NCBI RefSeq assembly: GCF_004168255.1
Contig: NZ_SEWG01000001.1
Span: 796,077 to 860,076, forward strand
From: Mucilaginibacter terrigena
GTDB lineage: Bacteria; Bacteroidota; Bacteroidia; Sphingobacteriales; Sphingobacteriaceae
DNA length: 64,000 nt
Reading direction: 5' to 3'
Below, piece after piece: positions 32,315 through 40,458 of this stretch. Position 1 is the stretch's first letter. Each line of letters opens with the position of its first letter. Made by a program: the position numbers and the translations under genes. Under the pieces are notes generated by a model. The model ran no database searches. It was not told where the DNA came from and saw nothing but the letters and a program-made list of their open reading frames with translations.

Positions 32315-34360
32315 TTAGTTAATATCTGCCGGTTGCGAAAAGCTTGTTTTATTGGTTTTGTAATACCTTATCAGCAAGGTTTCGGCAGCCAGAAATATCA
32401 ATGCCAAAATTATACAAAGTTTCCATAATTGAAGCCCTGAATTTGCAGGGCCTGCATTTAGTTTATTCGCGTTTAGCAAGGTGCCGTTTTTGGGGAATAG
32501 TTTTTCCAGGTCGGCTGTGCTTAGGTATGAAAGGTCAGATTCCGTACGGTTATCGTTAAAGGCCAAAACGGCTGCGGTGCTGTCCTGCTTTTTCAGATCA
32601 TAAATGCCGGTTTCGCTAAGCTGGCCGGGCAGGTAAAACATGGTGCTCCCCTCCTGCTGTTTTACATCAGGGATGATGGTTTCATTGCCCTTTACCAGTT
32701 TTACCAATTGTTTTTCAGTTGATTGTAGCGGCACTGTCTCAATAGGCTCGCTGTTCCCTGTGGTATAAAACAAGGGCTGGTCGTGCCCGCTCAGCAGGGC
32801 TATCCTGAACATCACCGGCACAAACAAAGCATGAACCGGAAGGTTGCTAAAATCCTCGTTCAAAGCTACGGCAGCTACATATACCTTGCCCCTGCCGGTT
32901 GTAGTGCCCTGCCAGAAGGTTTGCCCGGCCTGCATCCTCATCAGGTATTCGCCCCGGCGGGTACCGGCGCTTAAGGCGTAATATTGCTTCACCACGGGCA
33001 GGTCTGGGTTTTGCGGCGATGATTCAAAGATGCTTTTGAACACCGGGCTTTGCAGGTTAATGGCCGACACTTTAGTGGCCTCGGTTTTCAATCCTTCGGG
33101 GTATGCCGCGCCTATGGGCTGTAAAAAAGCTTTGTAACTATCAAGATCTGCATCGGCAGCGGGGAAAACCATCAGGGTACCGCCCTTGCTTGCGTAAGTT
33201 TTTAAAGCTTGCGCCAAACCTGCCGATATGGTTTTGATATCGCTTAAAACAATAATGGGATAAGCATTTAAACCTGCATAATCTACATTACCATCTGGCA
33301 CCTGTTTTGGCGCGAAAAATGCATCAGCCCCAAAAACAGCGCTTAAATACTTGTTTGGCGCGCCGCCATTAATGAGCAGTACAGGCAATTTATCGTTCAC
33401 CTTAAATGTGAAATAAAACTGATTATCGAACGTAACCGGGTTATCCTGCAATTGGATCTCTCCTCTTTGCCAGCCGCTTTGTAAGCCCGAAAATGATAAA
33501 GTATCGGTTTGCGCCGAACGGGCATTTACCGTAAAACTACCGATAGCCTTCTGCACACCGTTTATCAGCAGTTTAAGCGGCACTTTCTCTGCCGCTTTAT
33601 CGGCGTAATTGCGCAGCCTTACCACCATCTTCTCGCTTTCGCCGGGGCGGTGCGTGGCGTTCAGCATCCATACCGAATCGACCGCTACATTTGGCAGTGT
33701 ATTGGCCTTTAGCTGTACTAAATTCACAGGGAAGCCTGCATCCGCAAGTGGCGATGTCCCTTCTATGTTCTTCTGAAAATCGGACAGGATATAGCTTAGT
33801 TTAGGCGAGTTGGCCTGCATATTCAGGAGGCTTTGCTGCCGCGCGATAACCTGGTTTATTTGCCTGCTCTGCGCACTGATCTTTACCGCGTCCACCGCGT
33901 CGTTAAACTCGGTGCGGTTAAGCAGCCGCTGATGCTTGCCCTCAAAATCCTGCGTAAGGAGCTGGAAACGGTCGTTTATATTGTAAGAGGCGGCTATTTG
34001 TTTGGCCTTTTGTTTAGCCTCATCAAGCAATGTACCCTCGCGGTTTAGGGTTTGCATCGAGTACGAGTTATCTACAAAAATGCTTACCACCTGCTGCTTG
34101 CCCACGTTGGCTTCATCCTTACCAGTAATGTATGGCCCGGCAAAGGCCAGCACCAAAAACAACAGGGCCAGCAAGCGCGAGGCCAGTACCAGGCGCTCCT
34201 TTAAATTACGGCGGCTTGCCTGCTGCTCCTGCACCTCTTTCAAAAACTGCACATTGCTAAAAAGCACCTTTTTATACCGCCTGAAATTGAACAGGTGAAT
34301 TATAACAGGGATAGCCAGCGTTAACAGTGCAAATAAAAAAGCGGGATATAAAAAGTGCAT
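32315..34360 (-). CDS. BatA-domain membrane protein with VWA-like region
   Basis: 681 residues from ATG 34360 (MHFLYPAFLFALLTLAIP); the TTG 34375 extension lies in promoter sequence. The N-terminal BatA domain with two membrane helices (to about residue 75; HLFNFRRYKKVLFSNVQFL) is followed by a von Willebrand A-like domain (VVSIFVDNSYSMQT, a MIDAS-like DxSxS), a long extracytoplasmic region and a final membrane helix near 650-670. Such proteins belong to the Bacteroidota aerotolerance (Bat) type of membrane complexes, but this one is not in a bat operon. First gene of the leftward operon ending at 29781. Confidence 0.88.
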   Translation of the reverse strand: MHFLYPAFLFALLTLAIPVIIHLFNFRRYKKVLFSNVQFLKEVQEQQASRRNLKERLVLASRLLALLFLVLAFAGPYITGKDEANVGKQQVVSIFVDNSYSMQTLNREGTLLDEAKQKAKQIAASYNINDRFQLLTQDFEGKHQRLLNRTEFNDAVDAVKISAQSRQINQVIARQQSLLNMQANSPKLSYILSDFQKNIEGTSPLADAGFPVNLVQLKANTLPNVAVDSVWMLNATHRPGESEKMVVRLRNYADKAAEKVPLKLLINGVQKAIGSFTVNARSAQTDTLSFSGLQSGWQRGEIQLQDNPVTFDNQFYFTFKVNDKLPVLLINGGAPNKYLSAVFGADAFFAPKQVPDGNVDYAGLNAYPIIVLSDIKTISAGLAQALKTYASKGGTLMVFPAADADLDSYKAFLQPIGAAYPEGLKTEATKVSAINLQSPVFKSIFESSPQNPDLPVVKQYYALSAGTRRGEYLMRMQAGQTFWQGTTTGRGKVYVAAVALNEDFSNLPVHALFVPVMFRIALLSGHDQPLFYTTGNSEPIETVPLQSTEKQLVKLVKGNETIIPDVKQQEGSTMFYLPGQLSETGIYDLKKQDSTAAVLAFNDNRTESDLSYLSTADLEKLFPKNGTLLNANKLNAGPANSGLQLWKLCIILALIFLAAETLLIRYYKTNKTSFSQPADIN

Positions 34361-34380
34361 TACGCAAATGTGCAAATTAT
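34361..34380 (-). promoter_or_regulatory. candidate promoter of the BatA-domain gene with very short leader
   Basis: On the minus strand TAATTTGCACATTTGCGTA runs directly into the ATG. TAATTTGC resembles the -7 element. The 18 bases up to and including the ATG differ by one base from those before moaD (3450-3467). Confidence 0.4.
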
Positions 34381-34451
34381 TGGGCAGATGCAGGAATATG
34401 TATTGTGTTTACAGGCGAAGATATTGTTATTACAATTACCCTTTAAATAAG

Positions 34452-34739
34452 CTACTCTTCAATCTTATTGATTAGCAAAGCCAGCCCTGTTTTTACCTTT
34501 TTAATCAGCAATACCAGATCATCCGGCGAAAGGTCCTGGTGCAGGTCGTCTTCGTTTATATCGTTCATCTTATCCAGGATCTGGTCTAAGCCAAGGTCGT
34601 GTTCTTCGTTCAGGTTATCGCCATCCAGTTCCAGTACTACAAACAGGCTGCTAAGGCGCTGATAGTAGGTTTCGGTGTTTAACTTATCCAGCGTATGGTA
34701 TTCCAGCTTTAGCCGGTATAAAAATTCATCTAATATCAT
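34452..34739 (-). CDS. small acidic protein of unknown function
   Basis: 95 residues, acidic, leucine-rich and probably helical (LDEFLYRLKLEYHTLDKL; DLVLLIKKVKTGLALLINKIE). No signal peptide, membrane segment or cysteine. Its single-gene position between the terminator at 34751 and the BatA promoter suggests independent expression or read-through from upstream. Family not recognised. Confidence 0.7.
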   Translation of the reverse strand: MILDEFLYRLKLEYHTLDKLNTETYYQRLSSLFVVLELDGDNLNEEHDLGLDQILDKMNDINEDDLHQDLSPDDLVLLIKKVKTGLALLINKIEE

Positions 34740-34750
34740 CTGCCTAAAAT

Positions 34751-34788
34751 AAAACAGGTGGTTTAGTCATTGCCAGCTAAACCACCTG
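34751..34788 (-). terminator. intrinsic terminator after the basic-tailed lipoprotein gene
   Basis: Perfect 12-bp stem CAGGTGGTTTAG / CTAAACCACCTG with a 10-nt loop; on the minus strand it is followed by TTTTATTTT. Confidence 0.85.
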
Positions 34789-34812
34789 CGTGTAAATATT
34801 GTGTCGTTTTGC

Positions 34813-35556
34813 CTAACCTCTGCGCCTGCGGCGTTTTTTCTTAGTTTCGGCTTGTTTCCGTTTTTTTGATTTGCTAACCGTTTGCTTCTTTTTGGGTTCG
34901 GCCTGCTTTACAACAGCGGGCTTATCGTTATCTACCGTTGTAGAATCTTTACTTAGCTGTTTTACGGTAAAGTTGTTGCTGCGCAGGCTGTATTCTAACT
35001 GGCGTTTTGCACCGGTGGGTTTAGCTGCAGCCGTATTGCCATCGTATATCGGGAACTCGCGGATCAGTTTGCCTTCCTTTATATAAAAGTTATCATTACC
35101 CCGGTAACCTTTTTTTTGTGAATTGGTAAGCTTTGGGAAATCCAGCTTATCGGCATCATTGTTACGAAACTCAAACGCATACACCCTGGCATAATTAACC
35201 GTATCCTTTCCTTTTGACTGGATCAAGATCTCGGGGTTGCCATCCAGATCCATATCGGCGTTGTACACGTCGGTAATAGTACCGTCAAGATCGCCGGTGG
35301 TAGTGGTATATTTCATGCCCGATGAATCGGAATGCAGGATGGCAAAAGCGCCGGTTTGGGTTGAGCCCCTGCCCCAGCTTACCACATCGTACGTTTGCCC
35401 CGGCGATACTTCTATCGCTTTGTGGAAACGGAACGGCGCCATAACCACCGGTTTAGCTACTATGCTGTGATTTACAGCCGGCTTTTTATCGCCACCGCCG
35501 CAGGCTGCTATGGACAGGCAAACTGCTGATATGAATAAATAGTTTCTAAAATTCAT
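34813..35556 (-). CDS. predicted lipoprotein with polybasic C-terminal tail
   Basis: 247 residues. Lipoprotein signal ending LSIAACGGGDKK (Cys19). The mature part has YDVVSWGRGSTQTGAFAIL and DLDGTITDVYNADMDLDGNPEIL, an FG-GAP/EF-hand-like Asp-rich segment (DADLDGNPE type), then a tail from about 210 to 247 that is mostly K and R, ending KKKRRRRRG. The basic tail may bind lipopolysaccharide, nucleic acid or peptidoglycan; this is conjecture. It is 15 bp upstream of nothing else in its operon except the GH20 gene's stop, so it may be co-transcribed after... the terminator at 34751 ends both. Confidence 0.78.
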   Translation of the reverse strand: MNFRNYLFISAVCLSIAACGGGDKKPAVNHSIVAKPVVMAPFRFHKAIEVSPGQTYDVVSWGRGSTQTGAFAILHSDSSGMKYTTTTGDLDGTITDVYNADMDLDGNPEILIQSKGKDTVNYARVYAFEFRNNDADKLDFPKLTNSQKKGYRGNDNFYIKEGKLIREFPIYDGNTAAAKPTGAKRQLEYSLRSNNFTVKQLSKDSTTVDNDKPAVVKQAEPKKKQTVSKSKKRKQAETKKKRRRRRG

Positions 35557-35571
35557 ACGTGAATATAGCGA

Positions 35572-37887
35572 TTAATTAAACATCATATCGGGTGATATCT
35601 CTCCTTTTGGCTTACCCGGTATGGTCATATAAACCCGCAGGCCGCTGCCCGAAGAGTTGGCGTCAACATATTTTATGGTAATTTTGTGATAACCTTTAAG
35701 CAACGGTATGGCGCCCTGCTGCTCAACCTGGCCTGTGCGGCCGTCATTATCTACAATTGGTACATCATCAATTAATAACACCGAACCGTTAGATGACTGG
35801 GTGGAAAACGCATAAGTACCATCAACATCAGCCTTAAGGTAACCACTAAAAACGACACCATATTTGTTAAAAGCTTTTTTAAACGCGCTTAACGCGGTAC
35901 TAAAGCTTTTTGCTATGCCTGTATCAATTACAGCAGCGGGGTTTATCTGCGTGGTATTTACATAAGTACCGGCCGATGCCTGATACTTTAGTCCCGGTGT
36001 ATTGCCTGAGTACTGAACCGGCGCTAACGGGGCTTTATTAAACATTTTTGAAGCTGTAACCACACTACGTTTGCCGGAAGGTGTAATTACAATGGTTTTC
36101 AGATCGCGGTACTCGTTAAGCGGCACCGGGTAGGTCATTGGCCTGGTGTACAGTATCTCCGTTTCGCGCGGGGTGTAACCATCTATGGTATAATATACCT
36201 TTGCGCCGGTTACAGGCGACTTAAGATCAACCGTCATGGCAGAGCCTATCATCACTGTATCGGCACCACCAATAGCCGGCGGTACACGGAAATTGTAACC
36301 ATTTTTATCGAACCAGGCTAAATGCGTTGGCAGGCGTGTTTCAGAAAAATCCTTGTAGTTTTTATTGGCGGTTGGTGTCCAGGCTACTTCAGACAGTGCC
36401 AGCATACGCGGCAATAGCATGTATTCAACCTTGGTATCGGTGGTAATGTATTCCGTCCATAGGTTGGCTTGCACACCTTTGATGTACTTTTGCTGCTCGG
36501 GCGTTAAGGCCGCGGGTGTTGGGTTATAAGCATAAGTGCGATACATTGGCGCATTGCCGCCGATGCCAACAGGCTCCTGGTTTATTTTGCCCTGTGCGTG
36601 GTCAAAATATAACGCCTGGCTGCTTGGTGTCATAATTACATCGTGGTGTTGTTTAGCGGCCTCTATACCGCCTTCTTCGCCCCTCCAGCTCATTACGGTA
36701 GCGTTTGGCGCAAGTCCGCCTTCCAATATCTCGTCCCAGCCAATAATGCTGCGGCCTTTGCTGTTCACAAATTTTTCCATCCGCTGGATGAAATAGCTTT
36801 GCAGGCCATGCTCATCTTTCAGTTTAAGGCGCTTGATCAGGTCCTGGCAAAATTTAGATTGCTTCCATACATCTTTGGGTGCTTCGTCGCCACCAATGTG
36901 GATGTATTTACTTGGGAACAGGTCTATCACCTCCGTCAATACATCCTGCAAAAAGCTGAATGTTTTTTCGGATGGGCAATAAATGTTGTTGAACACCCCC
37001 CATTTACCGGTCACCTCGTATTTTTGAGTTGGATCGCAGCTCAGTTCCGGATATGCAGACAATGCGGCTAATGCATGGCCCGGCATTTCAATTTCGGGTA
37101 CAATGGTGATATAACGGTCGGCGGCGTATTTGATCACATCGCGGATCTGGTCCTGGGTGTAATAACCCGATACCGGTACACCATCGTACTGAAGCGGCGT
37201 GCGGTCTTTATAATTACCTATCACGCTTTCCTTGCGGGTACTGCCAACGGAGGTAAGCTTTGGATATTTTTTGATCTCGATGCGCCATCCTTGATCATCA
37301 GTTAAATGCCAGTGAAAAGTGTTTAGCTTATATGCAGCCATCAGATCGATATACTTTTTTACAAACTCCACCGAGAAAAAGTGGCGGCACACATCGAGCA
37401 TCATACCCCTGTAACCAAAACGGGGGTAATCTTCTATGGTTACGGCCGGCAGCTTTGCGGTGGCTGCCCTTTCAAGCGGCATTAACTGTATCAGCGTTTG
37501 CACGCCATAAAACAGACCTGCCCCCTTACCTGCAACGGTTATTTGCTGCGGGGTAATGGTAATGCGGTAACCCTCGGCAGGCAGGTTTTCGGTACCGCTC
37601 GATGTTAAATATATGGTTGTGGTGCTAACGCGGGCGTTTCTTAAACCAACCTGTTTGTTGTAGGCCATATTATTGGCTAAAAATGCGGAGAAGAACTGAA
37701 CGGCTTTGTTAATTGGTGTATCCGCCTGTATAACAGTTTCCTGGCTCAGCACAAATTCGCCGGGGGCTTTTTTAACAGATACCGGCGCGGGAATGATCCC
37801 GGCGTATGGGTCGGTGTCCTGGGCATTAACAATAACTGATGAGGCCATCAAAAAGGTAAGCAGTAATGCAGAGATCTTTTTATTCAT
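35572..37887 (-). CDS. beta-N-acetylhexosaminidase, GH20, with chitobiase C-terminal and PA14-like domains
   Basis: 771 residues from ATG 37887 (MNKKISALLLTFLMASSVIVNAQ, signal peptide); the frame is open to ATG 37932 but that adds 15 residues before the signal. Domains in order: GH20 N-terminal domain (about 35-150), catalytic barrel with YRGMMLDVCRHFF, HWHLTDDQGWRIEI and the catalytic Asp-Glu pair HIGGDEAPKDVWK, a chitobiase-like C-terminal domain (AKVYYTIDGYTPR) and a PA14-like domain at the end (GVVFSGYLKADVDGTYAF). Releases terminal GlcNAc/GalNAc from chitin-, glycan- or peptidoglycan-derived oligosaccharides in the periplasm. Monocistronic or followed by 34813-35556 (16-bp gap). Confidence 0.95.
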   Translation of the reverse strand: MNKKISALLLTFLMASSVIVNAQDTDPYAGIIPAPVSVKKAPGEFVLSQETVIQADTPINKAVQFFSAFLANNMAYNKQVGLRNARVSTTTIYLTSSGTENLPAEGYRITITPQQITVAGKGAGLFYGVQTLIQLMPLERAATAKLPAVTIEDYPRFGYRGMMLDVCRHFFSVEFVKKYIDLMAAYKLNTFHWHLTDDQGWRIEIKKYPKLTSVGSTRKESVIGNYKDRTPLQYDGVPVSGYYTQDQIRDVIKYAADRYITIVPEIEMPGHALAALSAYPELSCDPTQKYEVTGKWGVFNNIYCPSEKTFSFLQDVLTEVIDLFPSKYIHIGGDEAPKDVWKQSKFCQDLIKRLKLKDEHGLQSYFIQRMEKFVNSKGRSIIGWDEILEGGLAPNATVMSWRGEEGGIEAAKQHHDVIMTPSSQALYFDHAQGKINQEPVGIGGNAPMYRTYAYNPTPAALTPEQQKYIKGVQANLWTEYITTDTKVEYMLLPRMLALSEVAWTPTANKNYKDFSETRLPTHLAWFDKNGYNFRVPPAIGGADTVMIGSAMTVDLKSPVTGAKVYYTIDGYTPRETEILYTRPMTYPVPLNEYRDLKTIVITPSGKRSVVTASKMFNKAPLAPVQYSGNTPGLKYQASAGTYVNTTQINPAAVIDTGIAKSFSTALSAFKKAFNKYGVVFSGYLKADVDGTYAFSTQSSNGSVLLIDDVPIVDNDGRTGQVEQQGAIPLLKGYHKITIKYVDANSSGSGLRVYMTIPGKPKGEISPDMMFN

Positions 37888-37933
37888 AGTAAAACGGGAA
37901 TCAGGTGTTATAATGAGGTCGTAATTTAGCATT

Positions 37934-37982
37934 ATAAAAGTAAAAGGCCAATTCTTTGAAAGAATTGGCCTTTTACTTTTAT
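37934..37982. terminator. long bidirectional hairpin between trxB and the GH20 gene
   Basis: Stem of about 22 bp (ATAAAAGTAAAAGGCCAATTCT and its complement) with a 5-nt loop, AT-rich at its base, giving T-rich tracts on both strands. Confidence 0.75.
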
Positions 37983-38108
37983 GAAGATTGGTGATTGGAG
38001 ATCAAAGATTAGTAATAAAGATTAGTTATCAGAGATTAAAGATTAGGTTTTAAAAGCCCAAATCAGACAAGACCTAATCTTCAATTAACTGCTCTCTAAT
38101 CACTATCA
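37983..38108. repeat. ORF-less imperfect hairpin, GATTAG-word type
   Basis: The left arm (37983-38050) repeats AAGATTAG/GAGATTA; the reverse complement of the right arm (about 38070-38108) begins GATAGTGATTAGAGAGCAGT and ends AAGATTAGGTC, matching AAGATTAGGTT of the left arm. The right arm runs into the trxB stop codon (TGA, 38106-38108). Confidence 0.6.
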
Positions 38109-39062
38109 CGCGGTAACCACGTGCTCTTTCCCACCAAGGTACCGTTCGGCATCAATTGCGGCCATACAACCTGTACCAGCCGCTGTTACGGCCTGGCGGT
38201 AGATATGGTCTTGCGCGTCGCCGCAGCAAAACACGCCTTCAATGTTGGTTTCGGTTGATCCGGGACGAGTGATGATATAACCTGTTTCGTCCATATTAAT
38301 GATACCGCGGAAGATATCGGTATTAGGCTTATGGCCTATTGCTACAAAGAAACCGGTAACGTCCAGCGTGCGGTCTTCGTTAGTAACGTTATTGCAAACC
38401 TTAACCGCGTTAACACTCTGGCCATCGCCTAAAATTTCGATAGTATCGGTATTGTATAAAATTTCTATGTTCGGGGTGTTCAACACTCGGTGAACCATCG
38501 CTTTTGAAGCGCGGAACTCGTCGCGGCGAACGATCATATATACCTTACGGCAAAGTTTAGCCAAATAGGTAGCTTCTTCGGCAGCGGTATCGCCCGCGCC
38601 AACAATGGCTACATCCTGCCCTTTAAAGAAAAAGCCATCACAAACCGCGCAGGCCGATACACCAAAGCCACTGTATTTTTGCTCACTCTCCAAACCCAAC
38701 CATTTTGCAGATGCACCGGTAGAAATAATAACAGTATCGGCCAGGATGGTTTTGCTTTCATCAACCGTAACCTTGTGTGGCAGCGATGAAAAATCAACTG
38801 AACTTACATAGCCGAAGCGGATATCGGTACCCAGGCGCTCGGCCTGTTTGCGAAAATCTTCCATCATTTCGGGGCCCATGATACCATCAGGATAGCCGGG
38901 GAAATTCTCAACATCGGTGGTTTGGGTAAGCTGCCCGCCTGCCAGCATACCGGTGTACATAACAGGGTGAAGGTCGGCACGTGAAGCATAAATAGCTGCG
39001 GTATAGCCCGCCGGACCCGACCCTATGATAAGGCATTTTACGTGTTCAGTATCTTGTGACAT
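38106..39062 (-). CDS. trxB: thioredoxin-disulfide reductase
   Basis: FAD/NADPH enzyme that reduces thioredoxin. 318 residues. FAD motif IIGSGPAGYTAAIYA (12-26), redox-active CAVC at 138-141 (SACAVCDGFFF), NADPH-binding VAIVGAGDTAAEEATYLA, and the C-terminal GVFCCGDAQDHIYRQAVTAAGTGCMAA. Standard length and complete. ATG 39062. Monocistronic. Confidence 0.96.
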   Translation of the reverse strand: MSQDTEHVKCLIIGSGPAGYTAAIYASRADLHPVMYTGMLAGGQLTQTTDVENFPGYPDGIMGPEMMEDFRKQAERLGTDIRFGYVSSVDFSSLPHKVTVDESKTILADTVIISTGASAKWLGLESEQKYSGFGVSACAVCDGFFFKGQDVAIVGAGDTAAEEATYLAKLCRKVYMIVRRDEFRASKAMVHRVLNTPNIEILYNTDTIEILGDGQSVNAVKVCNNVTNEDRTLDVTGFFVAIGHKPNTDIFRGIINMDETGYIITRPGSTETNIEGVFCCGDAQDHIYRQAVTAAGTGCMAAIDAERYLGGKEHVVTA

Positions 39063-39147
39063 TTGTATTTTAAATGAGATGCGAATTTAAGCTTTATACC
39101 CCATTGTGCCAATAGGGAATAGTCAACATACTGCCATACGTTAATGA

Positions 39148-40323
39148 CTATTTACCAACATTCGCTTTCAACACCCTGATGAAATTACCACCCAAGATCT
39201 TATCGATATCCTTTTCGCTATAGTTTAGTTTAAGTAGTTCGGCAGTTATTTTGGGATAATCGGTAACGCTGTCCAACCCCAGTGGGTAGGATTCCGCACC
39301 GTCGAAGTCAGAGCCTATACCCACATGGTCGGCACCTATCAGCTTCACCATATAATCGAGGTGTTTGATAAGCATCCTTAAAGGCGGGCGAAACTGGTCG
39401 GCCTCGGTTTTGTTGATCACATTAAGGCGAATGCTGGCCAGGTCATAATCGTTGTAGATCTTGATCAATGAATCTAACTCTGCTTTGTGCTTTACCAGGT
39501 ATGCTTCGTGCCTGTCGTTGTAAGCGCTATCCACAAAACCGCTGTAAAAATTAAGGAACACCACTCCCCCGTTTTTGGCGATGGCTTTTAGCTGGTAATC
39601 TTTTAAGTTACGGCGGTGGGGGTCTAAGGTATATACGCAGCTATGCGAGGCAATAACCGGCTTGGTGGTGATAGCCATTACATCATTAAAGGTTTGCTCG
39701 CCGGGGTGCGACAGATCGATGATTACACCCAGGTTGTTCAACTTTTTAACTACTTGTTTACCAAATTCAGTTAGCCCTTTGTGTTTTAAAGTATCGCCAT
39801 GCAAAACTTCGTCGCGGGCGGATGTTGCCCAACTGGTGCTGTTGTTCCAGGTAAGGGTTAGGTAGGCCATGCCGCGTTTGTGCAGGCTATCTATATAATC
39901 CAGCCTGTCCTCTATCATGTGGCCGCCTTCTACGCCTATCATGGCAGCCAGCTTATTTTGTTTCACCGTTTTCTGCAGATCGGCAGCGGTGCGTACCAAC
40001 TGTATTTTTTGGGGATAACGTTTGATTAGCGCGTATAGCGAATCTATCTCGCGGTTGGCAAAGTTATAAGCTGTACCGTTACCATACTGATCGCCGCACC
40101 AAACGGAAAACACCTGCACATCCAACCCGCCCTGTTTTGCGCGCGGCAGATCGAAGTTACCGGTAGTTTGGAGCTTGCCCAAATCTACCTTTGTTATCAG
40201 TTGGTTTGATAAGGCATCGTTATGGGTATCTATCAGGATAGCCCGCTGATGGACCTGTTCAACATTTTGGGCGGATGCGGATAGTGCGGATATTAAGAAT
40301 AACGGTAGAAGAATTTTTTTCAT
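39148..40323 (-). CDS. M19 family membrane dipeptidase, exported
   Basis: Renal-dipeptidase-type zinc enzyme. 391 residues from ATG 40323 (MKKILLPLFLISALSASAQ, signal peptide); the longer frame adds eight residues before it. Metal-site motifs: ILIDTHNDAL (HxD), GVEGGHMIED (bridging Glu), DLSHPGEQTF, VIASHSCVYTLDPHRRNLKD and GIGSDFDGAES. Cleaves dipeptides, possibly including D-amino-acid forms, in the periplasm. The palindromic repeat at 40346 lies in its upstream flank. Confidence 0.92.
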   Translation of the reverse strand: MKKILLPLFLISALSASAQNVEQVHQRAILIDTHNDALSNQLITKVDLGKLQTTGNFDLPRAKQGGLDVQVFSVWCGDQYGNGTAYNFANREIDSLYALIKRYPQKIQLVRTAADLQKTVKQNKLAAMIGVEGGHMIEDRLDYIDSLHKRGMAYLTLTWNNSTSWATSARDEVLHGDTLKHKGLTEFGKQVVKKLNNLGVIIDLSHPGEQTFNDVMAITTKPVIASHSCVYTLDPHRRNLKDYQLKAIAKNGGVVFLNFYSGFVDSAYNDRHEAYLVKHKAELDSLIKIYNDYDLASIRLNVINKTEADQFRPPLRMLIKHLDYMVKLIGADHVGIGSDFDGAESYPLGLDSVTDYPKITAELLKLNYSEKDIDKILGGNFIRVLKANVGK

Positions 40324-40345
40324 ATTTTGAAGGTAGGAAAAAAAC

Positions 40346-40432
40346 ATGTCATTGCGAGCGATAGCGTGTCAATCTTAGCATATCCGCTTGTCCTCTGAGA
40401 TTGCCACGTCGCTACGCTCCTCGCAATGACAT
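40346..40432. repeat. compact palindromic repeat, TGTCATTGCGA type (copy B)
   Basis: 87 bp starting ATGTCATTGCGAGCGATAGC and ending CGCAATGACAT. The right half (from AGATTGCCACGTCGCTACG on) is identical to that of copy A at 11000-11081, and AGCATATCCGC is shared. Confidence 0.75.
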
Positions 40433-40458
40433 AGTTTCACTAATTTCTAATCACTAAC

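Noticed and set aside
37887..37932. ATG at 37932 as the start of the GH20 gene
   Set aside because: It would put 15 charged residues before a typical signal peptide, and it abuts the hairpin at 37934; ATG 37887 fits an exported enzyme.
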